Positions 50,288 to 58,666 of a stretch of DNA of 64,000 nucleotides are shown here, one piece after another (the stretch's first letter is position 1; each line of letters opens with the position of its first letter). The DNA is taken from positions 1 to 64,000 of the forward strand of contig CP019882.1 in NCBI GenBank assembly GCA_002007745.1, read 5' to 3'. The translations under genes were made by a program, and so were the position numbers. The notes under the pieces were generated by a model. It was not told where the DNA came from, searched no databases, and saw only the letters and a list, made by a program, of their open reading frames with translations. Source of the DNA: Mycolicibacterium litorale (GTDB lineage Bacteria > Actinomycetota > Actinomycetes > Mycobacteriales > Mycobacteriaceae).

Positions 50288-51717
50288 ATCGGCAACCCGA
50301 CAACCGGGGGCACCGCTGATGGCGCCTGCTCCGGTGGTCCGAATGCTGTGCCAGGCAGCGGTGTCGGCACGTCGTACCGAAGGTTCCATCCACCGGTGTC
50401 GAACGGCGCGAACGCCTTTCCGCCGCTGCCGACATCGTGGTGGAAGGGTAGGTTGGTCATCGGTCCTTGTTGGCCGGTATGGGCGGCGTTATCAATGATG
50501 ACGGTGCGAGTGCTGCCGTCCGGCATGTCCTGGTAGACCTCCATCGACGGATAGTCAGTACGGGTACCGTTCACGCTCACACCGTTGACGCCGGGTGTGA
50601 ACACCAGGTCCCCGTTCACGGTCCATGGGTGGCCCTCGGTGATGTTCGGGTCGCGACTGACCTCAGGTGCGAAGGGGTTGCCGGAGCCATACTTGATCCG
50701 CACTGAGCCGTCTTGGAGCTGGGTGACAGTCCCGGTGGGATGTCCCACTCGGACCTCGCCGGGCGATCCGTCAGAGTTTTCCAGCACCGACGGGTTCTGG
50801 CGCATGATGACGATGCCATTGTCGTAGTCGATGATGGTGGTGACTTTGGTGTCCTCGGGGTCGAAGTTCGAATTGGGTCCTCGGTTGTTGCCGAGGTCGT
50901 GCGACCAGGGCGGCGCTCCGCGAACCTCGCGATCGGGTATCCATTGCGACGACCGCACGGCACCCTGCCCCGGTACCGGTTTGATGCGCACCACCTCGAC
51001 ATCAGAGTTGGTGCCGCGAAACTTGGGGTCGTAGGTGTGCGGATCCAAGCCGGCGGCGGTGGTCCAATCCGACGCCGAGACCGGTTCCCGTCCGAATACT
51101 CTGCGGAAGGCCTCGAACTGATTGCGCCGTCGCTCGTCTTCTCGTGACGGTGAGAGCGGGGCATCCAATGCTTGAACCTGTTTAGGTGACTCAGAGAACC
51201 CCCCGCTGTTCAATGCTGTTGCCGCGGCGCTGATTCTGGCGGCGATGTCCCTGTCGGCCGCACTGAGTCCAGCGGCGCGCGCGGTGATCGCCACCCTGTA
51301 CCGTTGCGCCGCCGCGGCGCGAACGCCGCTGTACTTGCCGGTGTCGATCACCGAGAGATCCTCACCCACGGTAAAGCCCGCCTCGCGGGCCTCCCTGACG
51401 GCTTCAATGGCCTGCCGTTTGAGGTATTCCAGTTGTTCGGCTCCTCGGTGCGCGACTGTTGCGGAGTCGCTCAAAGCGTCGGCCAGGCCGCGCACTCTGA
51501 CCAGATCGGCGAAGGCGCGTTCTTGTGCAGCCTCGGCGGCTGCGCCTACCCAGACGGTGCCGCCTGGCGCCAGCATGCCTCGGTGCACGGTGTCGAAGGC
51601 GTCTTCCCATCGCTGAGCGGTAGTGCTCCAATCGGTCGCGGCGCGGGATAGATGCTCGGTATCCCAGCCAAGGATCTGGGACAGGCTTGGCAGCGCCGCA
51701 CCGGCGACCGCGGGCAT
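50284..51717 (-). CDS. Putative type VII-secreted effector with WXG-like N-terminal domain
   Basis: A 477-residue protein. The N-terminal ~160 residues are Ala-rich helices of the WXG/LXG kind: ILGWDTEHLSRAATDWSTTAQRWEDAF, then WVGAAAEAAQERAFADL and coiled helices. The C-terminal ~230 residues are beta-rich and Asp/Gly/Asn-rich (IIDYDNGIVIMRQNPS, GEVRVGHPTGTVTQLQDGSVRIKYGSGNPF, NAAHTGQQGPMTNLPFHHDVG). I do not recognise this domain as a known toxin fold. It follows an EspC-like gene with a 0-bp gap and precedes two small membrane genes. Mycobacterial effectors of this layout are exported by ESX systems. Confidence 0.7.
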   Translation of the reverse strand: MPAVAGAALPSLSQILGWDTEHLSRAATDWSTTAQRWEDAFDTVHRGMLAPGGTVWVGAAAEAAQERAFADLVRVRGLADALSDSATVAHRGAEQLEYLKRQAIEAVREAREAGFTVGEDLSVIDTGKYSGVRAAAAQRYRVAITARAAGLSAADRDIAARISAAATALNSGGFSESPKQVQALDAPLSPSREDERRRNQFEAFRRVFGREPVSASDWTTAAGLDPHTYDPKFRGTNSDVEVVRIKPVPGQGAVRSSQWIPDREVRGAPPWSHDLGNNRGPNSNFDPEDTKVTTIIDYDNGIVIMRQNPSVLENSDGSPGEVRVGHPTGTVTQLQDGSVRIKYGSGNPFAPEVSRDPNITEGHPWTVNGDLVFTPGVNGVSVNGTRTDYPSMEVYQDMPDGSTRTVIIDNAAHTGQQGPMTNLPFHHDVGSGGKAFAPFDTGGWNLRYDVPTPLPGTAFGPPEQAPSAVPPVVGLPM

Positions 51718-52014
51718 CTATCGCTGCCTTGGTTCGTGACCCAGTGCGGATAGCTGTTGAGCGGAGGTCTCATCGGTGTCTAGGTACCGGTCCACCGATG
51801 CCGTGAGCTTGCGCCCTGTGGTGTGCACTCTGTCGGCTAACAGCGTTGCGGTTGTATCCAGGGCTGCGTAGGTACCTTCGACTGCTGGCACTGTCGCCTG
51901 CGTTGAAGGACCACGAGTGGGGTTCGGAACTTGGCTGACGAACCGTGACGCAATGGCAGTGCACTGCGCAGACAGTGCGTTTAGGCCGTCACCGTGAACC
52001 TCTAGAGTTCCCAC
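51718..52014 (-). CDS. EspC-like type VII secretion target protein
   Basis: A 98-residue helical protein (LEVHGDGLNALSAQCTAIASRF...LLADRVHTTGRKLTASVDRYLDTDETSAQQL) with the two-helix layout of EspC/DUF2580 proteins. A YxxxD motif (YLDTD, near residue 78), the ESX export signal, is present at the end of the second helix. It is the first gene of the minus-strand cassette and likely the secretion partner of the next protein. Confidence 0.7.
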   Translation of the reverse strand: MGTLEVHGDGLNALSAQCTAIASRFVSQVPNPTRGPSTQATVPAVEGTYAALDTTATLLADRVHTTGRKLTASVDRYLDTDETSAQQLSALGHEPRQR

Positions 52015-52671
52015 CCGGCCAGTCTATGGCTGATCTCCAAGGCGTCCAGTCACCCCAACCGAATGAACGATGTTGCGGCGAGCAATTTGTAGCCACCGAA
52101 GCGGGCCCATCGAAGGGTCAGGCGCACCGCCGGCGCATCTAGTGAAGTTAGTTGGGCTGCAACGATCTTAGGATCATACGATTTAGTCGCTCGGTTGAAT
52201 ACGGCTTGAACTGCGAGGGGCCTCGCCGTCCAGCTTCGACTCGGTCAGGCGCATCACCGAGCGGCAAGTCCAACTCTTCGAATCGCGTCACACCCTCGCG
52301 GCGAGTGCATCAATACGAGAACAGCGGCGGTTGACCCAAGCGCTGTGTAGGTCGTGCCAACTGCCGCAGTCGTTGGTTGTGAAGACGGAGCGGGTGCGCT
52401 GGCGGGGATACGGTCAGAAATCTCGATCGAAGTTGCGATGCACTGGGCCGCGAGCGTTCATAAACCTGCGCTCGTTACGTTCAAGATCCCCACGGTCCGA
52501 GTGTAGGACCCGACGCTGAAAGTCGACTGCTCTGCGAAAGGCGGTCTTCCGTGAGGCGTCGCCGCCCGTAATTTCCGGGCGCGTCAATCGACACGACACC
52601 GCATTGCACACCACGCCATCAGTGGTAGTTTCCGTTTAACAAGTTTGCTGGTCACGGCGAGGAGGTCTGGT
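52015..52671. other. Divergent intergenic region between the two T7SS-like cassettes
   Basis: 657 bp separating the divergent cassettes. Small frames occur on both strands (e.g. 52414-52614 minus) without ribosome sites or recognisable products. It presumably holds both promoters. The final 12 bp carry ggcgaggaggtc, the ribosome site of the plus-strand cassette. Confidence 0.45.
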
Positions 52672-52998
52672 GTGGCCGAGTCGTTGAACGTGGATCCGGA
52701 GCTCCTGGTCAGTTCCGGCTCGGTGCTGGACGAGCACTCGCAGAACGTCTTCGTCGCGCATTCCTCGGCCGACCAAACCATCGAATCGTCGCTGTACAGC
52801 TGGGTCGGGCAGTCACAAGCCGCATTGGCAGCCAAGGCCGCTAACTGGTCGACCGTCACCACGACGCTGACCGCGCGCCTCTACGAGCACGCCGAAGGAC
52901 TGCGCACCAGTGGCTTGACGTTCGCTGCCATGGATCAGCGCGACGCCGAGAACCTCGCCGCGGTGCACCGGCCGAACGGGCAGGCGCGTGACGCTTAG
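52672..52998 (+). CDS. WXG100/EspC-like secretion partner protein
   Basis: GTG 52672 with gaggaggtc upstream encodes 108 residues: LNVDPELLVSSGSVLDEHSQNV in the first helix, a central SWVGQSQAAL (a W-x-G turn), and a second helix TTLTARLYEHAEGLRTSGLTFAAMD. The export-type motif is FAAMD rather than YxxxD. It overlaps the next gene by 11 nt, so the pair is translationally coupled, as WXG partners and their effectors usually are. Confidence 0.7.
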   Translation: MAESLNVDPELLVSSGSVLDEHSQNVFVAHSSADQTIESSLYSWVGQSQAALAAKAANWSTVTTTLTARLYEHAEGLRTSGLTFAAMDQRDAENLAAVHRPNGQARDA

Positions 52999-54694
52999 CG
53001 TCGCCGACATCGAACGCTGGGATCCCGAAGCTGTTCGCGAAGTCTTCCGCGCGGCCTCCGCGCGCAGTGGTGCCGCCACCGAGGCGGCCCGCGCCGCCGA
53101 GCAGCTGCCGGCCTTCCAAACCTGGGGTGGCGTGGCCGCCGACGCCGCCCGCGACGCGATCGGCAAGACCCGCGCCGATCTCGACGCACACGCCAACGAG
53201 GCGCTGGCCGTAGCCCAGGCGGCGCAGCAGGCCGCCCAAGACATCGAGAAAGTCAAGATCGACCTGCGTGACGTCCAAGACGCCGCCACCGACGCCGGCC
53301 TGCAGATCGACCCCAACACCAACACGGTGGTCAAGGGCCCCGGCTTTAAGGGCACGGCCGCCGAGCTGGTCACCAAAGTGGCTGCGATACAAGCCCGATT
53401 GGCCACCGTCATCGCCGAAGCGAACGGCGTCGACGCCGAACTGGCCGCAGCCATCCACATGGCCGACGGCCGCTCCCCCATCCCCGATGCGGCCCGCACC
53501 CCGCCGCCCCCGCCGGAGTCCACCACACCCGAGGACGTCGCGAAGTGGTGGAACTCGCTGTCCCCCGAGCAACAACAGGCCGAACTACGCGACAACCCCG
53601 AATTCGTCGGCAACCTCAACGGCATCCCGGTGCTCGCCCGCAACGACGCGAACCTGCGGGTGATGCGCACCGACATCGAGAACATCGAAGAAGCCGCCGC
53701 CCGCCGCGGCGTCTCAGTCCAGGACGTCCTGGACGACCCGTTCCGCTACGGCTGCACCCCCAACGACGTCACCCGCTACACCAATGCGGTCAAGGTGAAC
53801 CAAGCCCTCGCCGACGACCATCTGCGCACCGGCGCCCCGACGTTTCTGCAGGTGTACCAACCGGGTCAGTTCGACGGCCAGGGCCGCGCGGCCGTCGCGA
53901 TCGGCAACCCGGACACCTCTGCCAACACCACCGTGGTGGTACCGGGCACCAGTCACAGCGTCACCGAAGGATGGCTGAGCGCAGACGATGTCACCAACCT
54001 CTACAACGAGGCCAAGAACGCCGACCCCTCCAAGGCGACGTCGGTGGTGGCGTGGATGGGCTACAACGCCCCCGACAGCCTCCTCGACCCGCAGGTCGCC
54101 CAGACCTCCCTGGCCCACCAAGGTGGCGCATTGCTGGCCGCAGATGTCAACGGCCTCAACGTCACTCATGGAACAGGCCCGTCACATATGACCGTGATCG
54201 GCCACTCCTACGGATCGACCACGGTGGCCGACGCGGCGGCCGGCTACGGTATGCACACCGACGACGCCGTCCTCATCGGCTGCCCCGGAACCGACCTGGC
54301 CCGCAGCGCGGCCGATTTCCACCTCTCCCCCGGCGGGCACGTCTTCGTCGGCGCCGCCTCCACCGATCCGGTCGCCCAGCTCGGCGGTCTGCCGCAGATC
54401 CACGTCCCCGGCACCGGAGTCAACCTGGCCCTCGGCGCCGACCCGGCGGTGGACGGCTACGGCTCCACCCGGTTCAAGGCCGAGGTACCCGGCCTGACCT
54501 TCAGCGACCACAGTCACTACTACCAACCCGGCACCGAGTCCTTGTTCAGCATGGCCGACATCGTCTCCGGTCATGGCGATGCGCTCGAACTGGACGGCAT
54601 GACCGCGGCGCATCGCAGCATCGAACTGTCCAATCTGGGATTGCCCGGTGACCCCGAGCTCTACCGCGCCCCGACCTCGGGCCACTACCACTAG
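52988..54694 (+). CDS. Alpha/beta hydrolase (DUF1023) with WXG-like N-terminal helices, putative T7SS effector
   Basis: A 568-residue protein. The first ~115 residues are Ala-rich helices with the W-x-G turn TWGGVAADAARDAIG. Residues ~300-480 form a DUF1023 hydrolase: the nucleophile elbow VIGHSYGSTTVADAA lies near residue 402, and LIGCPGTDLARSAADF and the late His in FSDHSHYY are consistent with a Ser-Asp-His triad. No signal peptide, so export would be ESX-type. It follows its small partner with an 11-nt overlap and precedes a lipoprotein gene by 13 bp. Confidence 0.8.
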   Translation: MTLSVADIERWDPEAVREVFRAASARSGAATEAARAAEQLPAFQTWGGVAADAARDAIGKTRADLDAHANEALAVAQAAQQAAQDIEKVKIDLRDVQDAATDAGLQIDPNTNTVVKGPGFKGTAAELVTKVAAIQARLATVIAEANGVDAELAAAIHMADGRSPIPDAARTPPPPPESTTPEDVAKWWNSLSPEQQQAELRDNPEFVGNLNGIPVLARNDANLRVMRTDIENIEEAAARRGVSVQDVLDDPFRYGCTPNDVTRYTNAVKVNQALADDHLRTGAPTFLQVYQPGQFDGQGRAAVAIGNPDTSANTTVVVPGTSHSVTEGWLSADDVTNLYNEAKNADPSKATSVVAWMGYNAPDSLLDPQVAQTSLAHQGGALLAADVNGLNVTHGTGPSHMTVIGHSYGSTTVADAAAGYGMHTDDAVLIGCPGTDLARSAADFHLSPGGHVFVGAASTDPVAQLGGLPQIHVPGTGVNLALGADPAVDGYGSTRFKAEVPGLTFSDHSHYYQPGTESLFSMADIVSGHGDALELDGMTAAHRSIELSNLGLPGDPELYRAPTSGHYH

Positions 54695-54707
54695 GACGGA
54701 GCCGCCC

Positions 54708-55241
54708 TTGACCAAGTCACTACCCCAGTCCCTGAACCGACGAGCCGCCCAGCTGCTGATGACCGGGCTGGCCACCATCGCCCTAGCAGGATGTGGAGTC
54801 ATGGAATCCGATGCTGACAAGGTCGCCGACCCGCTGACCCCCGACCAGTCCAAGGCACAGGTCATGGACGCCGCCCACGAGATCGTCTCGGCCCTCAAAC
54901 TCGACGTCGTCGAGGCCGCGTTCTGGCATGCCTCGTGTAACGACCAGGGCGATCCGCCTTTTCGCGGTCAGATGCGCGTGGCCTACCCACCGGCGGCCAG
55001 CTTCGCCGAATCCGACGCCCAGATCGCCGGCATGGTCCAGCAGCTGCGCGACGCCGGCTGGGTGGGCGATCCCGACTTCCATTCCCACGGAACGGCGTTG
55101 ACCAAGAACAACGTGGTCGCCGTGTTCGGGCCGCAGAATGTCAGCACCCCCAACCGCGAGATCGAACTGTTCGGGGAATGCCGCGACACCACCACCACCA
55201 AAGACACCAAGGGCCCGGTGGAACCAGTCACCGTGGCCTGA
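54708..55241 (+). CDS. Putative lipoprotein of the T7SS-like cassette
   Basis: TTG 54708, with aggacgga upstream, gives a 177-residue protein whose signal peptide ends in lipobox ALAGC (MTGLATIALAGCGVMESD). The mature part (HEIVSALKLDVVEAAFWHASCNDQGDPPFRGQMRVAYP...) has a Cys pair that could be disulfide-bonded. It stands directly after the hydrolase gene, so it may anchor, assist or neutralise the secreted hydrolase. No recognised family. Confidence 0.7.
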   Translation: MTKSLPQSLNRRAAQLLMTGLATIALAGCGVMESDADKVADPLTPDQSKAQVMDAAHEIVSALKLDVVEAAFWHASCNDQGDPPFRGQMRVAYPPAASFAESDAQIAGMVQQLRDAGWVGDPDFHSHGTALTKNNVVAVFGPQNVSTPNREIELFGECRDTTTTKDTKGPVEPVTVA

Positions 55242-55244
55242 CGG

Positions 55245-55775
55245 TCACCAAAGATCCCCCGGCCGCCAGTCACAGACCAGCGCAGCACCGGGGTCCAACG
55301 GCTGCGGGCACAACAGATAGATCCGGTCGGCATCGGCATAGGTGTCGATGACGCCGGCCGGCCCGGCGGCCTGGGTGTGCCCGGTCCACGGTGTCCATCC
55401 GCGGCGGGCGTAGAAGCCGGTGGCGCTCTCCACGGCGTTGAGCGCGCCCACCTCGTGGCGTGCCCGAATCACGTTCTCGGCATGGTCCATGACGACGGCG
55501 CCCAACCCTGAACCCTGCTGGTCGGCGCGGACCGCGACAGCCTCGACGTAACCGGTGTCAAGCGCCCGGCCATTGTGGCGCAGGGTCCGCGGGACGACGG
55601 CCCCGAACGCCAGCAGGGCATCACCCGCGGTGAGGACCACGTGCACGCCGTCCAGGGCGTGCAGCCAGTCGTGGGAGCGGAAACTCGGCCCGAACGCGGC
55701 CCGCACCAGCGACTCGGCCGCCTCGAGTTGAGCAGCTGCGAGTTCGCCCGGCTCGGCGATCGCGACCTCGACCAT
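55245..55775 (-). CDS. aac(2'): Aminoglycoside 2'-N-acetyltransferase, AAC(2') family
   Basis: A 176-residue GNAT enzyme closely patterned on mycobacterial AAC(2'): HDWLHALDGVHVVL, TGYVEAVAVRADQQGSGLGAVVMDHAENVIR (acetyl-CoA loop), GFYARRGWTPWTGHT, and the diagnostic C-terminus VCDWRPGDLW. The family acetylates the 2'-amino group of aminoglycosides and is intrinsic to many mycobacteria. Several members were also proposed to act on cell-envelope substrates. Convergent with the lipoprotein gene, 3 bp away. Confidence 0.85.
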   Translation of the reverse strand: MVEVAIAEPGELAAAQLEAAESLVRAAFGPSFRSHDWLHALDGVHVVLTAGDALLAFGAVVPRTLRHNGRALDTGYVEAVAVRADQQGSGLGAVVMDHAENVIRARHEVGALNAVESATGFYARRGWTPWTGHTQAAGPAGVIDTYADADRIYLLCPQPLDPGAALVCDWRPGDLW

Positions 55776-55866
55776 GTCCGCAGCGTGTCACACGGCAGCC
55801 CAATTCGGCCGGCGGCGCACGGTAACTGTCCGCACCGGGGTGCGGCCTGCTTATATGGGTGCCGAA

Positions 55867-56465
55867 ATGGCTGACAGCGGCGAACGCATCTCGCGTCAAC
55901 AGCGCATCCTCAGGGCGGCGCTCGAAGTTTTCGCGGACCGAGGGACCTCGGCGGCGACGATGCAGGATGTCGCGCGCACCGCGGACGTCTCGGTCGGGCT
56001 GGTGCAGCACCACTTCGGTTCCAAGGACGGTCTCATCGCGGCCGTGGACAACCATGTCCTGACGGTGATCACCACGACCATGTCGGCGCCGTTGCCCGCC
56101 TCAGCGCCCGACGCGGTCCTGGAACTCGGTGGACGTGTGCATCGTCTGGTGACCGAGCACCTGCCGGAGGTGGACCACTTCGTGCAGATGATCGTCACCG
56201 GCACCCCGCCGGGTCGGCCTTCTTCGACGCCATGGTGGCCGTCAACAAGACACACTGGCAAAACGTTGCTGACGCGAGTGCCAACAGCGCCGATCTCGAC
56301 GTCACGTGGGCCGCGCTCAACCCGTTGATCCTGACCTTGGGGACGCTGGTCCTGCGTCGTCACGTCGACCGCCAGCTGCCCGAGCCGCTGACCTCCCCGA
56401 CGCAACTCGGTCGCTGGGAGGCGTCGGTGAACAAGCTGCTCAGTCGCGGTCAATTACCTGGATAG
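55867..56465 (+). pseudogene. TetR-family transcriptional regulator, frameshifted as read
   Basis: MADSGERISRQQRILRAALEVFADRGTSAATMQDVARTADVSVGLVQHHFGSKDGLIAAV is a complete TetR helix-turn-helix. The ligand domain runs to MIVTGTP, where frame is lost at the G-run 56211-56213. With one G added it continues as SAFFDAMVAVNKTHWQNVADASANSADLDVTWAALNPLILTLGTLVLRRHV to the stop at 56465. ATG 55855 is an alternative start. It is divergent from aac(2') and could regulate it. As read, the protein is non-functional. Confidence 0.85.
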
Positions 56466-56636
56466 GTGCCGATGCGGCCCGGCTCGCACAGCCCAGTTCG
56501 CGCGCGGCGCGTGACCCGCCGAAAGCGCACCGGCCCCATTCCGTGCCGATTCAACAATACGGCGGTATTGTTGCTGGTCTGACTGGCATCGTGTGCCCGC
56601 GGCAAGTTTGCCGACGGGTATCTGGAGGGGGACCGT

Positions 56637-57118
56637 GTGCAAAGTGCGTTGAGTAGGCCGTCGCTTCCCCGGACGACATCAGCAGTGGAAACTTGGCCTG
56701 GGCGCTGACGCGGCTCGGGTCGCCGGCCCGGCTGCTGCTCAGTCGCGCCCACGACGAGGCCTACCACCGTCACAACGACTGCATCAGCAGCACGCATCTG
56801 CTGCTTGCTTTGATGGCCGACGATGCCGACCCGATGGTGCGGGCCCTGCACACCCGGGGCGTCGAGCCGCAGGCGATCATCGTCGGCGCCGATCAGCTCC
56901 TGGGTCCGCGGCGCGCCCCGCGCTTCATCCACGTCGCCTATAGCCCCAATGCCAAGTCGATTCTCTTTCACGCTGCCCGCCGCGCCGAAGCCGGCGACGG
57001 CGCCGACACCGCGCCGCCGCATCTGTGGTGGGCGCTCAGCCGCGCCCCGCACTCGACCGCCGGCGGATTGCTGTTCGAGCTCGGCCAACTCGACTACCTC
57101 GAGGGACGCACCTGGTAG
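56637..57118 (+). pseudogene. Clp N-terminal-domain protein, apparently frameshifted
   Basis: The frame ending at 57118 encodes a Clp R-type N-domain: SPARLLLSRAHDEAYHRHNDCISSTHLLLALMADDADPMVRALHTRGV ... NAKSILFHAARRAEAGDGADTAPPHLWWALSR. It has no ATG/GTG start of its own. GTG 56637, with a strong ggagggg, lies in another frame and reads VQSALSRPSLP. One extra C in the run 56667-56670 would join the two into ~160 residues. There is no AAA+ ATPase domain, so it may be an adaptor or peptide-binding protein. The 56466-56636 gap shows nothing else. Confidence 0.65.
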
Positions 57119-57155
57119 CTAGTCTGGCGGCCACCGGATCAAAGGAGTCGCCTCG

Positions 57156-57584
57156 GTGAACAGCGGGAGCACGCCCTCGGAGCAGCGTGAGCGCAACAGA
57201 GCGCTGTATGCGGCCTATCTCGAGGCCTGCAACGAACACGATTTCACCCGGATGCAGAGCTTCTACACACCGGTCCTGGTGGTCAATGACGTGCCGATGC
57301 CGGCCACCGACGTCACCGCGCAGTTCGCGCCCGTCGTCGCCGCCTTTCCCGATTGGCGTTGGGAGGTAAAGCATCTCGTCGTCGACGACGACTACCTGTC
57401 GCTACATTTCCGGGTCACCGGCACCCATCGGGGCTCGTTCCAGGGCATCGAGGCCACGGACCGCCCGGTCGCGGTCTCGCAGTTCACCCTCTACCAGGTC
57501 CAGGGCGACAAGTTCACCCACGTCTGGGATCTCGCCGACATGGGCGAGGTGCTCCGCCAGATCAGTTCCACCGGCGCGCTCTGA
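57156..57584 (+). CDS. SnoaL-like (NTF2-fold) protein
   Basis: A 142-residue protein starting at GTG 57156 with aaaggag upstream. RNRALYAAYLEACNEHDFTRMQSFYTPVLVVNDVPMPATDVTAQFAPVVAAFPDWRWEVKHLVVDDDYLSLHFRVTGTHRG is the ester-cyclase/SnoaL pattern, with the conserved FPD and TGTHxG. It could be a small-molecule isomerase, cyclase or binding protein. It lies 47 bp before the LysR gene. Confidence 0.8.
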   Translation: MNSGSTPSEQRERNRALYAAYLEACNEHDFTRMQSFYTPVLVVNDVPMPATDVTAQFAPVVAAFPDWRWEVKHLVVDDDYLSLHFRVTGTHRGSFQGIEATDRPVAVSQFTLYQVQGDKFTHVWDLADMGEVLRQISSTGAL

Positions 57585-57631
57585 CGGAGCCGACCGCTGA
57601 CCCGGTCCACTCGGCATACGGTTTGTCTGCG

Positions 57632-58582
57632 ATGACCCTCAACCAGCTCAGGGCCTTCCTGGAGGCGCAACGTCTCGGCTCGTTCACTGCGGCCGCCGAG
57701 GAGCTCGCGATTGCCCAGGCCTCAGTGTCGGAACTGGTGCGCCGGCTCGAGGACGAACTCGACGCTCAGCTGTTCGTCCGGGGTAGCCGCCGGCTGGCGC
57801 TGACCACCGCCGGCCAGGAGCTGCTGCCGTATGCCCAGCAGGTGGTGCAGGCCGCCGACGGCGGCGCCCACGCGGTGCGCTCGCTCGGATCGCTCGGTGG
57901 CGGCACTGCGACATTCGGGATGCCGCGCAACGCCGACTATTACCTGCTGTCCAGTCTGGTGCAGACCTTCCACAAACGGTATCCGGCGGTGCGGGTCCGG
58001 CTGGTCGGCCAGAATTCCGCTGAGACGGCGGCGGCCATCCAGACCGGCGAGATCGAGGCCGGCATTCTCATCCTGCCCATCGATGACGATGAGCTGACGG
58101 TCCGTCCGCTGCTGCGCGACGAGGTGTTCTACGTCAGTGCCGACCCGTCGCACACCGCGGCTCCGGTCACCATCACCCAGTTCGCCACCGCCGATCTGGT
58201 GCTCTACGACGCGCACTACGGCTGGAAGGATCCGACTCGGCGCCAGCTCGCCGAGCGGGCCCAACTCGCCGGGCTACGGCTGGAGCCGAGGATCGAGATC
58301 GAGCATGTCGAGTCCGCGCTCAAGCTGGTGGCAGCCGGGGTCGGCGACACCATCGCCAGCGGCGCCGTGGTGGCAAGTGACGCCTTCCCGCCCGGCCTGC
58401 ATACCGCTCGGTTCGCCGAACCACTGTTCGATGTCATCGCGCTGGCTCAGCACCGGGGCCGCCCGCTGTCCAACGCCACGCGCGAGTTCGCCCGGCTGGC
58501 CGAGGACACCATCCGTGAGCTGGCAGCACCCGAGTCCGGTGATCGATCCGCCGTTCCGCTGATCACCCGGCTGCGGCCGTGA
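57632..58582 (+). CDS. LysR-family transcriptional regulator
   Basis: ATG 57632 starts a 316-residue LTTR: N-terminal winged helix MTLNQLRAFLEAQRLGSFTAAAEELAIAQASVSELVRRLEDELDAQLFVRGSRRLALTTAG, then a substrate-binding domain (GMPRNADYYLLSSLVQTFHKRYPAVRVRLVG). The frame is open upstream to 57353 but that part lies inside the SnoaL gene in another frame. It precedes the HisD-amidase-permease operon on the same strand and is its likely activator. Confidence 0.9.
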   Translation: MTLNQLRAFLEAQRLGSFTAAAEELAIAQASVSELVRRLEDELDAQLFVRGSRRLALTTAGQELLPYAQQVVQAADGGAHAVRSLGSLGGGTATFGMPRNADYYLLSSLVQTFHKRYPAVRVRLVGQNSAETAAAIQTGEIEAGILILPIDDDELTVRPLLRDEVFYVSADPSHTAAPVTITQFATADLVLYDAHYGWKDPTRRQLAERAQLAGLRLEPRIEIEHVESALKLVAAGVGDTIASGAVVASDAFPPGLHTARFAEPLFDVIALAQHRGRPLSNATREFARLAEDTIRELAAPESGDRSAVPLITRLRP

Positions 58583-58599
58583 CCACTAGGTATAGGTAG

Positions 58600-58620
58600 A
58601 TCCTGTACATCGCGCAGGAT
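58600..58620. promoter_or_regulatory. Candidate LysR operator upstream of the hisD-like operon
   Basis: atcctg (58600-58605) and caggat (58615-58620) form an inverted repeat with a 9-bp spacer, embedding the T-N11-A layout of LysR-type sites. It is 47 bp before the chosen start at 58667. Confidence 0.45.
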
Positions 58621-58666
58621 TTGTCCCCCTAGTCCTGTGGCGGATCTTCGCTTAACGTCGCCGCTC

